A DNA stretch of 29,521 nt from a virus: positions 1-29,521 of the IMG/VR virus record IMGVR_UViG_3300012924_000021. One strand, given 5' to 3'. The stretch's first letter is position 1. Every line of letters starts with the position of its first letter. This document shows positions 1-6,386 of this stretch, one piece after another. The notes beneath the pieces are model-generated. The model was not told the origin of the DNA. It saw nothing but the letters and a program-made list of their open reading frames with translations, and did no database searches. The position numbers and the translations under genes are program-made.

Positions 1-28
1 CTACACCAACTGAACAGCGGGAGCGGAC

Positions 29-187
29 ATGAGCGACAACCTGATCACCGAGCAATTCATCGTCATGGAGCGCAGCGTCACCGGACAGGAGAGCACCTAC
101 CGGGTCGAGGACCTGAAGACCGGACTCCACAGCGACAACCTCACCCGCGAGAAGGCGCACGAGTACGCAGCCCTCCTCAACGGCTAA
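29..187 (+). CDS. Small hypothetical protein, 52 aa
   Basis: This is an ATG-started frame preceded by a plausible ribosome site (GGGAGCGG) and closed by TAA just before a strong terminator. The 52-residue product begins MSDNLITEQF and ends in an alpha-helical, charged segment (EKAHEYAALL). It has no signal peptide, membrane segment or cysteine. I do not recognise the family. It is the first of three short rightward units; the next gene and the RNA locus follow, each with its own promoter or terminator, unlike the leftward bulk of the window. The frame and terminator make it a credible gene; the function is unknown. Confidence 0.6.
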   Translation: MSDNLITEQFIVMERSVTGQESTYRVEDLKTGLHSDNLTREKAHEYAALLNG

Positions 188-193
188 CACCAA

Positions 194-224
194 GACCCGG
201 CCCCTACGGGGGTCGGGTTTTCTC
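194..224 (+). terminator. Intrinsic terminator after the 52-aa gene
   Basis: A GC-rich hairpin (ACCCG-CCCC arm, TAC loop, GGGG-CGGGT arm) is followed by TTTTCT. It lies a few bases after the TAA at 185-187. This is a classical rho-independent terminator for the rightward gene. Confidence 0.8.
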
Positions 225-257
225 GTATCTGGAGGTTACCCGCTCTTTTGCGCAAGA

Positions 258-277
258 CCCGACCGGCAACGGTCGGG
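258..277. other. Second hairpin resembling the first terminator, without a T-run
   Basis: CCCGACC at 258-264 pairs perfectly with GGTCGGG at 271-277 around a 6-nt loop. The surrounding bases (CAAGACCCG...GGTCGGG) resemble those of the terminator at 194-224, so this may be a duplicated terminator that lost its T tract. It may still stop or pause transcription just before promoter P1. Confidence 0.5.
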
Positions 278-285
278 CTGCTGGC

Positions 286-339
286 GTGTCCAAGTTAAGC
301 CATTCGGAGTATTCCCAGTTCTGGAGATCCGTGTATAGT
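286..339 (+). promoter_or_regulatory. Promoter P1 with repeated upstream element
   Basis: The -35 is TTCCCA (312-317), then a 16-nt spacer, then -10 TATAGT (334-339). The distance to the ATG at 346 is 6 nt, so the transcript is predicted to start at or next to the start codon (leaderless). The stretch from 286 to about 330 aligns without gaps to 595-639 upstream of the RNA promoter P2, sharing TCCAAGTT and CCATTCGGAGTATT. Confidence 0.7.
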
Positions 340-345
340 TGTGGT

Positions 346-552
346 ATGACGAACTCGCAGAACGCCAAGGTTGCCAACACCCGCAACGGCTGGGCCATCG
401 CGCTCATCACCAGCACCTACCGCGACGGCTCGGACTGCTACGAGATCGCTCGGGTCTCCCCCGCGAACCAGACCGTGACGATCCACCGTACGGGCGACTA
501 CCACAAGGCCCGCCAGCTGGCCAACCGCGAGTGGGCGGCCGACAAGGCCTAA
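346..552 (+). CDS. Small hypothetical protein, 68 aa, probably leaderless
   Basis: The longer frame starting at 286 would run through promoter P1, so I place the start at the ATG at 346 (MTNSQNAKVA). The product is 68 aa, polar, with one cysteine and no membrane segment. It contains a beta-rich middle (YEIARVSPANQTVTIHRTG) and a helical end (HKARQLANREWAADKA). I do not recognise the family. The -10 TATAGT ends only 6 nt before the ATG and there is no Shine-Dalgarno, so translation is probably leaderless, as is common in actinobacteria. A strong terminator follows 18 nt after the stop, so this is a single-gene unit. Confidence 0.65.
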   Translation: MTNSQNAKVANTRNGWAIALITSTYRDGSDCYEIARVSPANQTVTIHRTGDYHKARQLANREWAADKA

Positions 553-570
553 AACCCTTCCCGCACACAG

Positions 571-591
571 GCCCCCGAAAGGGGGCTTTTT
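571..591 (+). terminator. Intrinsic terminator after the 68-aa gene
   Basis: GCCCCC (571-576), GAAA tetraloop, GGGGGC (581-586), then TTTTT (587-591). This is a textbook rho-independent terminator. Confidence 0.9.
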
Positions 592-594
592 CAT

Positions 595-649
595 GTCTCC
601 AAGTTGCCCCATTCGGAGTATTGCCAAACTCCAGACCAACCAGTAGACT
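595..649 (+). promoter_or_regulatory. Promoter P2 driving the candidate RNA
   Basis: The -35 is TTGCCA (621-626), the spacer is 17 nt, and the -10 is TAGACT (644-649), continuing as GGCG. The predicted start is near 656. The -10 with its GGCG tail is identical to the promoter at 29375-29403 on the other strand, and the upstream part is a near copy of P1. No translatable gene follows. Confidence 0.75.
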
Positions 650-655
650 GGCGTT

Positions 656-838
656 ACAACTTCACAGAGCGACACCAAGTAGGGCCGCGAGGAGTACCCG
701 AGTACATCGGGGCAACGGAACGCCTGAACAGCCCGCACCCGCGAGGGTGGCAGAGGCAAGGGTCGATCGAGTCGCGGGGATGAAACCCGCGAACGCTCGG
801 CTCGCGTCATCCCGCCTGGTCCTCGCTCTGTGAAGTTG
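656..838 (+). ncRNA. Candidate structured phage RNA (~183 nt), undescribed
   Basis: The segment starts at the predicted start site of P2 and is closed by a perfect 16-bp inverted repeat: CAACTTCACAGAGCGA at 657-672 pairs with 823-838. The stem can extend through 682-686/818-822 with a 9-nt bulge. Inside I can draw three arms: CCCGA/TCGGG (697-701/707-711); GCCT/AGGC (722-725/754-757) capped by CACCC/GGGTG (736-740/745-749) with a GCGA (GNRA) loop; and GGGATGA/TCATCCC (777-783/807-813) stacked on CGCGA/TCGCG (788-792/802-806). An alternative hairpin CGCGGG/CCCGCG (773-778/786-791) excludes the last arm. An open frame (339-833) crosses it but starts inside P1 and has no start codon behind P2. 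I recognise no tRNA, tmRNA, RNase P or 6S signature. Structure is seen; function is unknown. Confidence 0.65.
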
Positions 839-842
839 CCTT

Positions 843-1679
843 TCAGCTCCACTCGCGCATCATCGCGCGCTCTTCGCCGAACAAGTCTTCCCCAGTACGG
901 GAGCCGTTGTCGGCCTTCTCGGCTTTCTGCGCCTCTGGCGGCCCTGTATGGGCCTCTCCCGAGATTACCTCCGCATCGAGCACTTCTTCCCCCTCGGCAG
1001 CCTCGAGAGCCGCACGGGCCCTCCTAGGCCCCGTTACGAGACGCTCGAGCACGACCTGGAACGGCTTGTCGGCCGAAACCTGCACGATCTCTGGAGTCTT
1101 GCCGCGCAACCGCTCGAAAACGTAGGTCGCGGCCTTGAGCCGTTGCGCGTCCTCGCCATTCTCCATAACGTCCAGCATCGTGTCGACCGCATCGAGCAGG
1201 CCGGCCTTGAGCGTCTCGTCAGTGCGCTCGTACAGCTCGGTCGCGAGCCGGTCGTACAGCGCCCTCAGCTTCATGTTGTTCGGGAACTGCCGAACGAGCT
1301 TGCGCACTTCGCGCGGCAGCGACGTGAGCGACTTCCGCGACAGCTCGGCGACGAGGTCTTCTTCCTCGCGAAGAGCCCGAATCTCCCATTTCGTGCGCTC
1401 GGCGAGTTCCGGGTCTTCCTCGATCTCGTCGTCGTCCGCGCGTTGGCGAATTAGCGCGCGTCGCTCCTCAGGCGTCATCGTCGGGGTAAAGCCCCACGAC
1501 GCGTCGATATCCGCGTCTGTGGGTTGCTCGGGCTCCGGAGTCGAGTAGTAGTCGTCTCGCGTCTTCGTGGCCTGCGCCCTCAGTTCCCGAAAGCGTTCAG
1601 GCGTCAGCTTCCTTCGTGGGTCGTCCAAAGGCAGCGCGTCCCACTCAGCTTCCTCATCCCTCTCGAATGTAGTGCTCAT
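843..1679 (-). CDS. Putative terminase small subunit-like DNA-binding protein, 278 aa
   Basis: I choose the ATG at 1679 (MSTTFERDEE, preceded by GGGAG) over an in-frame start at 1829, because the longer version would overlap the well-signalled 64-aa gene almost entirely. The N-terminal half is charged and helical (PLDDPRRKLTPERFRELR). The centre (about residues 115-190) contains SLPREVRKLVRQFP and then DAVDTMLDVMENGEDAQRLK followed by ATYVFERLRGKTPE. This last pattern, helices averaging over 'batches' of a repeat followed by a GKxP motif, resembles many phage small-terminase or HTH DNA-binding proteins. The tail is acidic and low-complexity. It is last in the leftward operon and convergent with the RNA locus at 656-838. 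No large terminase is adjacent, which weakens the call. Confidence 0.5.
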   Translation of the reverse strand: MSTTFERDEEAEWDALPLDDPRRKLTPERFRELRAQATKTRDDYYSTPEPEQPTDADIDASWGFTPTMTPEERRALIRQRADDDEIEEDPELAERTKWEIRALREEEDLVAELSRKSLTSLPREVRKLVRQFPNNMKLRALYDRLATELYERTDETLKAGLLDAVDTMLDVMENGEDAQRLKAATYVFERLRGKTPEIVQVSADKPFQVVLERLVTGPRRARAALEAAEGEEVLDAEVISGEAHTGPPEAQKAEKADNGSRTGEDLFGEERAMMREWS

Positions 1680-1848
1680 AGCTCGCCACTGCTCCCGGAT
1701 CTTCGCTCTCCTGGTCAACTCGAAGCATCGCCCGATGCGCCTCGCGGTTACTGGGAACGGCTCCCAAACTCGTGGGCGCCTGAATTCCCCGTCCCCAACT
1801 AAATTCAGTTGGCCCCTCGGGCTCAACATCCCTCAGCTTGTCAGCCAT
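1654..1848 (-). CDS. Small hypothetical protein, 64 aa
   Basis: The ATG at 1848 (MADKLRDVEP) has a GGAGAAGGGCGAG leader and overlaps the TAA of the upstream 49-aa gene (TAATG). Its end overlaps the start of the 278-aa gene by 26 nt. The product is polar and ends ASYEHYIREG; no known domain is recognised. The tight coupling to both neighbours supports it being translated, but a part of this region is also open in the neighbouring frame. Confidence 0.55.
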   Translation of the reverse strand: MADKLRDVEPEGPTEFSWGRGIQAPTSLGAVPSNREAHRAMLRVDQESEDPGAVASYEHYIREG

Positions 1849-1997
1849 TACTCGCCCTTCTCCAACATCGCTTCCAAAGCATCGGCAATCCGATCTAACG
1901 AAGACGATACCCCAGAGATCCTGCTCTCGATCGACTCCAACTTCTCCGCCAACAACGCGATATGTAGATCCAAATAATCCAGCGGATTTTCGCTCAC
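1848..1997 (-). CDS. Small coiled-coil-like protein, 49 aa, GTG start
   Basis: The GTG at 1997 follows GGAGGGAAA at ideal spacing. The 49-aa product begins MSENPLDYLDLHIALLAEKL and continues with heptad-like leucine/isoleucine positions (ESIESRISGVSSSLDRIADA), so it is likely one amphipathic helix that could oligomerise. Its TAA overlaps the ATG of the next gene (TAATG). It is the first gene of the last leftward operon and is read from the repeat-rich gap at 1998-2350, where a TATAAT -10 box lies at 2158-2163. The function is unknown; a small adaptor for the two proteins behind it is only a guess. Confidence 0.65.
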   Translation of the reverse strand: MSENPLDYLDLHIALLAEKLESIESRISGVSSSLDRIADALEAMLEKGE

Positions 1998-2157
1998 TTT
2001 CCCTCCAAATTACACCGAAATCCTACCCTGAAAACTACCGGCTACCGATTGCTAGAAGTTAGAGCTGCGTAGCGTTTCAAAACCCTCTAAACGGAGAGGC
2101 TCTCCGGTTACTCTATTAAACTACCTCTCCCCCTTTAAAATCGGTAGTTCGGTAGTT

Positions 2158-2186
2158 ATTATAGTAGAAACCCATCTCTACCAGGC
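2158..2186 (-). promoter_or_regulatory. Possible promoter for the 1997-843 operon
   Basis: On the minus strand the -10 is a perfect TATAAT (2163-2158). The -35 is poor (TGCCTG at about 18 nt). The expected start lies inside a tandem AACTACCG pair (2139-2157), so a protein bound there could repress it. Confidence 0.45.
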
Positions 2187-2206
2187 ATTTCATTGGCTAC
2201 CGATCC

Positions 2207-2250
2207 CTCCTGAAACCAGTAGCTAACTACTCGTCTTCAGGAGCTTTTTC
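2207..2250 (+). terminator. Nested hairpin followed by T-run, facing right
   Basis: CTCCTGAA (2207-2214) pairs with TTCAGGAG (2236-2243); inside it AGTAG (2218-2222) pairs with CTACT (2227-2231) around CTAA. CTTTTTC follows on the plus strand. Rightward transcription is not otherwise expected here, so it may end an antisense or primer RNA, or simply be an origin hairpin. Confidence 0.45.
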
Positions 2251-2350
2251 AACTGGTTAATTGCAAACCAACAACCAACCGTGCAGTAAAAATATCAAAC
2301 CAAGATCGAACTACCCTTTTAACTACCGTTTTCAAGATCGAATAGGCCCT

Positions 2351-4933
2351 CTACTTAACCCAGGAAAGACCAGTACGAATCTTTACGCTTTTGCCGCCCT
2401 TCGATGTAGTCTGAATGCCGTATCCCCGTCCAGTTAGCTCCCGTCCGAACTTGTTAATTGACATCCGGGAGACGTCTACATTCCCCACTTCAGCCCACAT
2501 CATCCAGCGCTCGAAAAGCTCGTGCGCCAGGACTTTGCCACCAGCGTCGACCCGCGTTACCTCGGTCAAGAACACATCGAGATCGGTCATCTCGCCCAGC
2601 ATCTTCGCGGTCTCCTGTAGCACCACCTCGGGCGCGGCCATGCCTTCTTCCCGGTACAGCTCCCAGCCCCGTACAGCCCACGCGAGCAGGGCAGAACGCC
2701 CCTCCGCGGATGCGAGGGCGACCGACACGGCGAAGTTCTCGCTACCGGCATCTACAACCTCGCGGAACGGCACGCAGACAAGCCGCCGTTCGATCGCTTT
2801 GTCCTTGCCGAGGATCTGCGGCATCGCGTTCGTCGCGACCCACGGAGTAAACGCGGGAATCCGCTCGACATAATTCGACGAGTTGAGCAGCCGTGCCCGG
2901 ATCGGATCTCCGCCAGTGAGCCGCTTGACCTGGTCCGCGTGCAGATACCACTCCGCCGAGGCCTCCGAAGCGGCCAACAGCCTTTTCCCAAGCCCACGAA
3001 CAAGGTCTGCTCTCGGCCGCTCATCCTGGTTGTCTCTGAACAGCGACAAGTTCATTGTGCCAGCATATTCTCCGAGCGCCCCATTAAACGCGTTGACGAA
3101 GGTGGTTTTTCCAGTAGAGGTGGTGCCCTGCATGAAGAACATTTTTCGCTCTGGGTTGGAACCGAACAGGGTGTAGCCCGCGATTTTCTGCACATACCGC
3201 GCAACCGAGGCATCGGGCAAGAAACGAGCAAGATACGCATCCCAGGCTTCCAATTTAGCCCCTGGAGCGTAACGGGTTCCAGTGGACAGCGAAATGAGAT
3301 CTGAACGGGAAGCCGGCCGGAACCGAACCTCCGAAGCCCCTAACTCAAGCGTTCCATTCGGGCAGGCAAGCAGCGCGGGTAAACAATCAAAGGCTTCGGC
3401 ATCCTGCAGTGCCCGATCTTGCGATGCGGCGATCTTCGCCATATTAACGAGCCCTTTGTGGTCTGAAGAGATCTTCGCGTGCTTAGAAAGCAACCCGATC
3501 TTTCCGGCCAGGTCTCCTCCGACATCTGCTGATACTGATGACCCTGATGATACGAGCTTGTCAGTCCACTCATCACACAACTCTCGCTGTCGCTTCCCGA
3601 CAAGCTGAGACGCCTGCATAGCTCGGTTCCCATTTGGGTCAGGAACCCAAGCCCCTGTATCTGGGGCCCAGAAATACCAAGCCTTATCCCCTGCGACGTA
3701 ATACGCTGACCCATCTAGGATATCCAACAAATGGTCTGCGTTCCCCGAATCGTCATATGTATATTTATCGGCTGGTTTAGCTTTACCCATTCGAGCACGT
3801 TTACGAACCGAACCACTCTCCGGTTCCTCTACTTGGATGCCGAGCTTCTCGCCCCACGACAACGAGTTTTCCGCGCACCCGCACTCGTCCTCAGCAACCG
3901 ATTCGCCGTCGGCAACCGAAGCCATCATGATACGAACGGCGCCGTCTCGGACCCGGTTGAACTCGAGGATGGCCTGTCTGTCTGAACGTCGCCCCTTGCG
4001 TCCGGGGGCCTTTACTTCTTCATAGAAGGAATCTCGCATCAGCCGGATCGCTTTGACGATGCCGGAATGTCCTTCGCTAGCCAAACTAACGACTGAGTAG
4101 ACTCGGGAGTTCAATGCGTCGTGCGCGCCGCCGGACATCTCGTCGACCGCTGCCTGCGCTTGCTTCCGCATGAGGCGGCACATCTCCCCGGCAGGCCGCT
4201 CCTTTACCCACCGGAGGATGTCCGTCCGGGTCGCGGAGACGTCGGACGGGAGAGCGGACCAGATCTTGCCGCCCGAGAGCCCCTCGACCCACGGAGCGGG
4301 CATCTTCGCGAGGTCGGAGAGCAGCGGGATCTCGTTGTCGACCGTAATGCCTTCGGGCGTCCCATTCAGGCTCGTGCCAGGAGGATACCACAGGTAGATC
4401 TTTTTCGTGTCCGGGTGAACCGAGGGGTATGCGACTGCGTACCTGTGATGATTCTGAATTATCTGGATATCGGCGATCGGTTGGCCCGACCAATGAAGGC
4501 CGCCCGGGACCCGGAAGAACCGGATGCCCGAGACGCCGTCCGACCGCGCCGTAAGAGTCCAGGTGTCCGGGAGCGGCCCGAGGTCTGCGAGGAGTTCATC
4601 GAACGAGGCGCGGCCGACCTTCTCGCCATAGGCATCTACGTCAATACCAATTACGGTATCGGGCATCCGCAGCGCGATATTGCCGTTAGCCTGATAATCC
4701 TTATGCCACTTCATGACCTTTTGCTTGTCTGGCATATCGTACTTGCCAGTGCTGCCAGTGGGCGGTGAACTTTTCCGCCGAGGCGGCAAAGGGAGCGGCA
4801 CCCAGCCGGCTTCAAAGTATTTTTGGGCAAAGGAATGCCAAGGACGCTTGCTTCGGAGGTTGTCGCCACCACCCGAATTCGAACCGCTTTCCGACGCACT
4901 GGGACCAGGCGAATTCGGCGTGCGTCGTACCAC
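2351..4933 (-). CDS. Bifunctional primase-polymerase / SF3 (D5-like) helicase, 860 aa
   Basis: The product starts with GTG at 4933 behind AGGAGGTAAAC. Residues ~36-215 form an archaeo-eukaryotic PrimPol domain: GIDVDAY supplies the metal-binding D98/D100, D155 is a candidate third acid, and GVSGIRFF replaces the usual SGxH motif with arginine at the His position. Residues ~395-560 look like the D5 N-terminal domain. Residues ~590-730 are an SF3 helicase: Walker A GTTSTGKTT (603-611), the acidic ...LLAASEAS strand (E657), sensor-1 asparagine in PWVATNAMP (N702) and arginine finger region ERR (715-717). It should prime and unwind DNA at the phage origin, probably in the repeat region immediately downstream (1998-2350). 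It follows the RuvC-like gene, separated by a long inverted repeat. Confidence 0.93.
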   Translation of the reverse strand: MVRRTPNSPGPSASESGSNSGGGDNLRSKRPWHSFAQKYFEAGWVPLPLPPRRKSSPPTGSTGKYDMPDKQKVMKWHKDYQANGNIALRMPDTVIGIDVDAYGEKVGRASFDELLADLGPLPDTWTLTARSDGVSGIRFFRVPGGLHWSGQPIADIQIIQNHHRYAVAYPSVHPDTKKIYLWYPPGTSLNGTPEGITVDNEIPLLSDLAKMPAPWVEGLSGGKIWSALPSDVSATRTDILRWVKERPAGEMCRLMRKQAQAAVDEMSGGAHDALNSRVYSVVSLASEGHSGIVKAIRLMRDSFYEEVKAPGRKGRRSDRQAILEFNRVRDGAVRIMMASVADGESVAEDECGCAENSLSWGEKLGIQVEEPESGSVRKRARMGKAKPADKYTYDDSGNADHLLDILDGSAYYVAGDKAWYFWAPDTGAWVPDPNGNRAMQASQLVGKRQRELCDEWTDKLVSSGSSVSADVGGDLAGKIGLLSKHAKISSDHKGLVNMAKIAASQDRALQDAEAFDCLPALLACPNGTLELGASEVRFRPASRSDLISLSTGTRYAPGAKLEAWDAYLARFLPDASVARYVQKIAGYTLFGSNPERKMFFMQGTTSTGKTTFVNAFNGALGEYAGTMNLSLFRDNQDERPRADLVRGLGKRLLAASEASAEWYLHADQVKRLTGGDPIRARLLNSSNYVERIPAFTPWVATNAMPQILGKDKAIERRLVCVPFREVVDAGSENFAVSVALASAEGRSALLAWAVRGWELYREEGMAAPEVVLQETAKMLGEMTDLDVFLTEVTRVDAGGKVLAHELFERWMMWAEVGNVDVSRMSINKFGRELTGRGYGIQTTSKGGKSVKIRTGLSWVK

Positions 4934-4980
4934 GTTTACCTCCTGCTAGACTTCGAATGTCCGGCCCTCCGTACGGACCC

Positions 4981-5035
4981 CCGCGAGACGCTTAGGCACG
5001 TGCTCTAAGTGCACAAAGGACTAAGCGTCTCGCGG
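4981..5035. repeat. Perfect 15-bp inverted repeat before the primase gene
   Basis: CCGCGAGACGCTTAG (4981-4995) is the exact reverse complement of 5021-5035. The 25-nt loop holds GCAC...GTGC, which could pair. No T-run follows on either strand. It sits between the resolvase stop (5043) and the primase ribosome site, so it may be a U-tract-less terminator, a leader RNA structure or a protein site. Confidence 0.7.
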
Positions 5036-5042
5036 TTCTATC

Positions 5043-5663
5043 TTAGCTCGTTACGGCCGGCAAAATAGGCCCGGAGATAAGCGTCGGAATGGGTGCCGGA
5101 ATGGGTGCACCAAACTCACCGCCAGGTCCATAAATATATGGCCAACAGGCCTGCCTAAGCCATTGCTTTTCCTTGCATTTGCGGAGCCAGGTTAGGCCGT
5201 GTCGATCGGCGTCCCGGGCGTGTTCGAGCCCGCCTTCTCTTTGGTAAAATCCCCAACTCTTCAATCGCTCATCTGTGGCGACGGATTTTGCTTCGGACGG
5301 CATCTGGCGAGACGAGGCCCGACTCGATACCCATAGCGCATATTCGAGCTTCGCGGTAATCCGCACGGGCGAGAGAACTTCGCGCGAAGTAACAGTCGTT
5401 CTCAAAATGAAATCTTCGATAAGGACATAGCACCCCGGCCAACTGTCGACGATGCCGAGGATCTGGGTTGTCTGCTCGTTTTCGTCTCCAACAATTTGGC
5501 CGTGTGACCAATGCAGTACGTTCGGTAGAATTTGGACTCCAGGCACGCAGAGAGCCTCCGGATGCACCGACATCACTGACCAACCCGTAGTCCCACCGGG
5601 ATCGATCGACACTAACGTCGGGTTATCCAGAGGCTTTACCTCTTCGCCCTTCTTCCTAGCCAT
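5043..5663 (-). CDS. RuvC-like Holliday junction resolvase, 206 aa
   Basis: I place the start at the ATG at 5663, which overlaps the end of the upstream gene; an in-frame TTG at 5669 is possible. The protein shows the RNase H-fold pattern of RuvC-type resolvases: SIDPGGTTGW with D21, VLIEDFIL with E83, and HARDADRHGL with D151 and D153 in the C-terminal helix. Such enzymes cut four-way junctions to clear recombination intermediates before packaging. The proline-rich tail (GAPIPAPIPTLISGPILP) is unusual and probably flexible. It lies directly upstream of the primase-helicase and fits the phage-encoded recombination set elsewhere in the window. Confidence 0.85.
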   Translation of the reverse strand: MARKKGEEVKPLDNPTLVSIDPGGTTGWSVMSVHPEALCVPGVQILPNVLHWSHGQIVGDENEQTTQILGIVDSWPGCYVLIEDFILRTTVTSREVLSPVRITAKLEYALWVSSRASSRQMPSEAKSVATDERLKSWGFYQREGGLEHARDADRHGLTWLRKCKEKQWLRQACWPYIYGPGGEFGAPIPAPIPTLISGPILPAVTS

Positions 5664-5943
5664 TCTCAAACCGAAGCCGGCCCAAAGTTGGCTGGTTCTT
5701 TATCCAGCGCGTGATTTCCTGGATCTCCTCGAAGGCATGGGAGAGCAGGTGCTCGAGCAACTTGATCCGCGCCGTTGCCTCCTCGCTTGCCTCGTGGACC
5801 TGTTCCTGGCAGCTACCGCAGTACGCCTCGTACATCCCATATGCCCATGGAGCTACCAAATCAGCCCGGTAGCGGTCAACGATTACCCGCGAGCCGTCCG
5901 GCCAATCCGCGAGCACTACGGTTTCACCCTCAATCTCGTTCAT
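5656..5943 (-). CDS. Hypothetical protein with CxxC, 95 aa
   Basis: The ATG at 5943 (MNEIEGETVV) follows GAGGTAG. The sequence has a single CGSC pair (near residues 42-45), possibly half of a metal site or a redox pair, followed by a long helix (EASEEATARIKLLEHLLSHA). It overlaps the genes on both sides by a few bases, so it is translated in an operon with them. No family is recognised. Confidence 0.6.
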   Translation of the reverse strand: MNEIEGETVVLADWPDGSRVIVDRYRADLVAPWAYGMYEAYCGSCQEQVHEASEEATARIKLLEHLLSHAFEEIQEITRWIKNQPTLGRLRFENG

Positions 5944-6193
5944 GGAGCACTACCTCTGCGATTGCCTTCACTGTGGGGCACGGGTATTCGGTGGCCATGA
6001 ACGGGTCGTCGTAATCGCACCCTTCGCAGTGCGGGGTATTGCCGCCGCTCACCCAGGAGAACTCAGGCGGAGGAGCAAAAGGTTGGTGGATGTCGAGCAC
6101 TGCGACGAGAGCTTCGACCTTCTCGTCATACTTCCCGGGGATATTAACGAGGAGGTGCTCTCGAATAATATCCCCAAGGTTCTTCTTATCCAT
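5930..6193 (-). CDS. Hypothetical Cys-rich protein, CxxC...EYPCPT family, 87 aa
   Basis: The ATG at 6193 follows GGAGGCAATTG; the preceding in-frame TTG is less likely. The C-terminus carries CEGCDYDD...EYPCPTVKAI. The same spacing-tolerant motif CxxC...EYPCxT..AI occurs in the neighbouring 65-aa protein (6379-6576), so the two are paralogues. Three cysteines plus nearby acidic or histidine residues suggest a small zinc site. The N-terminal part has DIIREHLL and a short hydrophobic helix (VEALVAVLDI). Function unknown. Confidence 0.65.
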   Translation of the reverse strand: MDKKNLGDIIREHLLVNIPGKYDEKVEALVAVLDIHQPFAPPPEFSWVSGGNTPHCEGCDYDDPFMATEYPCPTVKAIAEVVLHERD

Positions 6194-6386
6194 CAATTGC
6201 CTCCCGGATATCTTTTGCGACGTCTTCCACGTCTAGATGAAGTAGGTTTCCATCGTAAATCGAGTACAGGTTCTCGAGTCGGTTTTTCAGATTCGAATAC
6301 GCCTGCTCAAGTTCGCCGAGATCTGAAAGAACATCTTCCATTTTGTTTTCAACTTTGGAAAACTTATAAAAAATTTCATCATCCAT
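6186..6386 (-). CDS. Small coiled-coil protein, 66 aa
   Basis: The ATG at 6386 overlaps the TGA of the upstream gene, and its TAA overlaps the ribosome site and start of the next. The sequence is almost fully helical with heptad hydrophobics (VENKMEDVLSDLGELEQAYS) and is acidic. It lies between the two CxxC...EYPC paralogues, suggesting the three are used together, but no function can be assigned. Confidence 0.6.
   Translation of the reverse strand: MDDEIFYKFSKVENKMEDVLSDLGELEQAYSNLKNRLENLYSIYDGNLLHLDVEDVAKDIREAIDG

Larger units (their letters stand above)
1998..2350. other. AT-rich intergenic region with repeats; candidate origin and/or operator
   Basis: This 353-nt gap between the primase-helicase gene and the next operon has no convincing gene. 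It holds many copies of an AACTACCG-type motif in both directions: 2033-2040, 2041-2050, 2139-2149, 2150-2157, 2195-2204, 2309-2316 and 2321-2328, with weaker copies at 2119-2125 and 2225-2231. It also has a direct repeat CAAGATCGAA (2301-2310, 2333-2342), a perfect palindrome CGGAGAG-G-CTCTCCG (2092-2106) and a nested hairpin (2207-2243). Iterons, AT-richness and hairpins beside a primase-helicase suggest a replication origin; repeats flanking a -10 box equally suggest an operator. Confidence 0.55.

Noticed and set aside
339-833. Long open frame (164 aa) on the plus strand across promoter P2 and the RNA locus
   Set aside because: It begins inside P1, has no ribosome site, overlaps the real 68-aa gene in another frame and runs through a strong terminator; composition is Arg/Pro-rich like a shadow frame.
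1680-1829. N-terminal extension of the putative small terminase gene to 1829
   Set aside because: No ribosome site at 1829, and it overlaps the 64-aa gene, which has a good site and TAATG coupling.
2054-2130. Possible tRNA in the origin-like gap (GGAGAGG...CCTCTCC pairing)
   Set aside because: The paired arms are only about 24 nt apart and no T arm or anticodon loop with T33 can be drawn on either strand.
2119-2196. 25-codon frame on the minus strand starting MKCLVEMGFY
   Set aside because: GGAGG lies about 11-12 nt from the ATG, the peptide runs through the repeat units, and nothing supports it as a gene; a leader peptide cannot be excluded.
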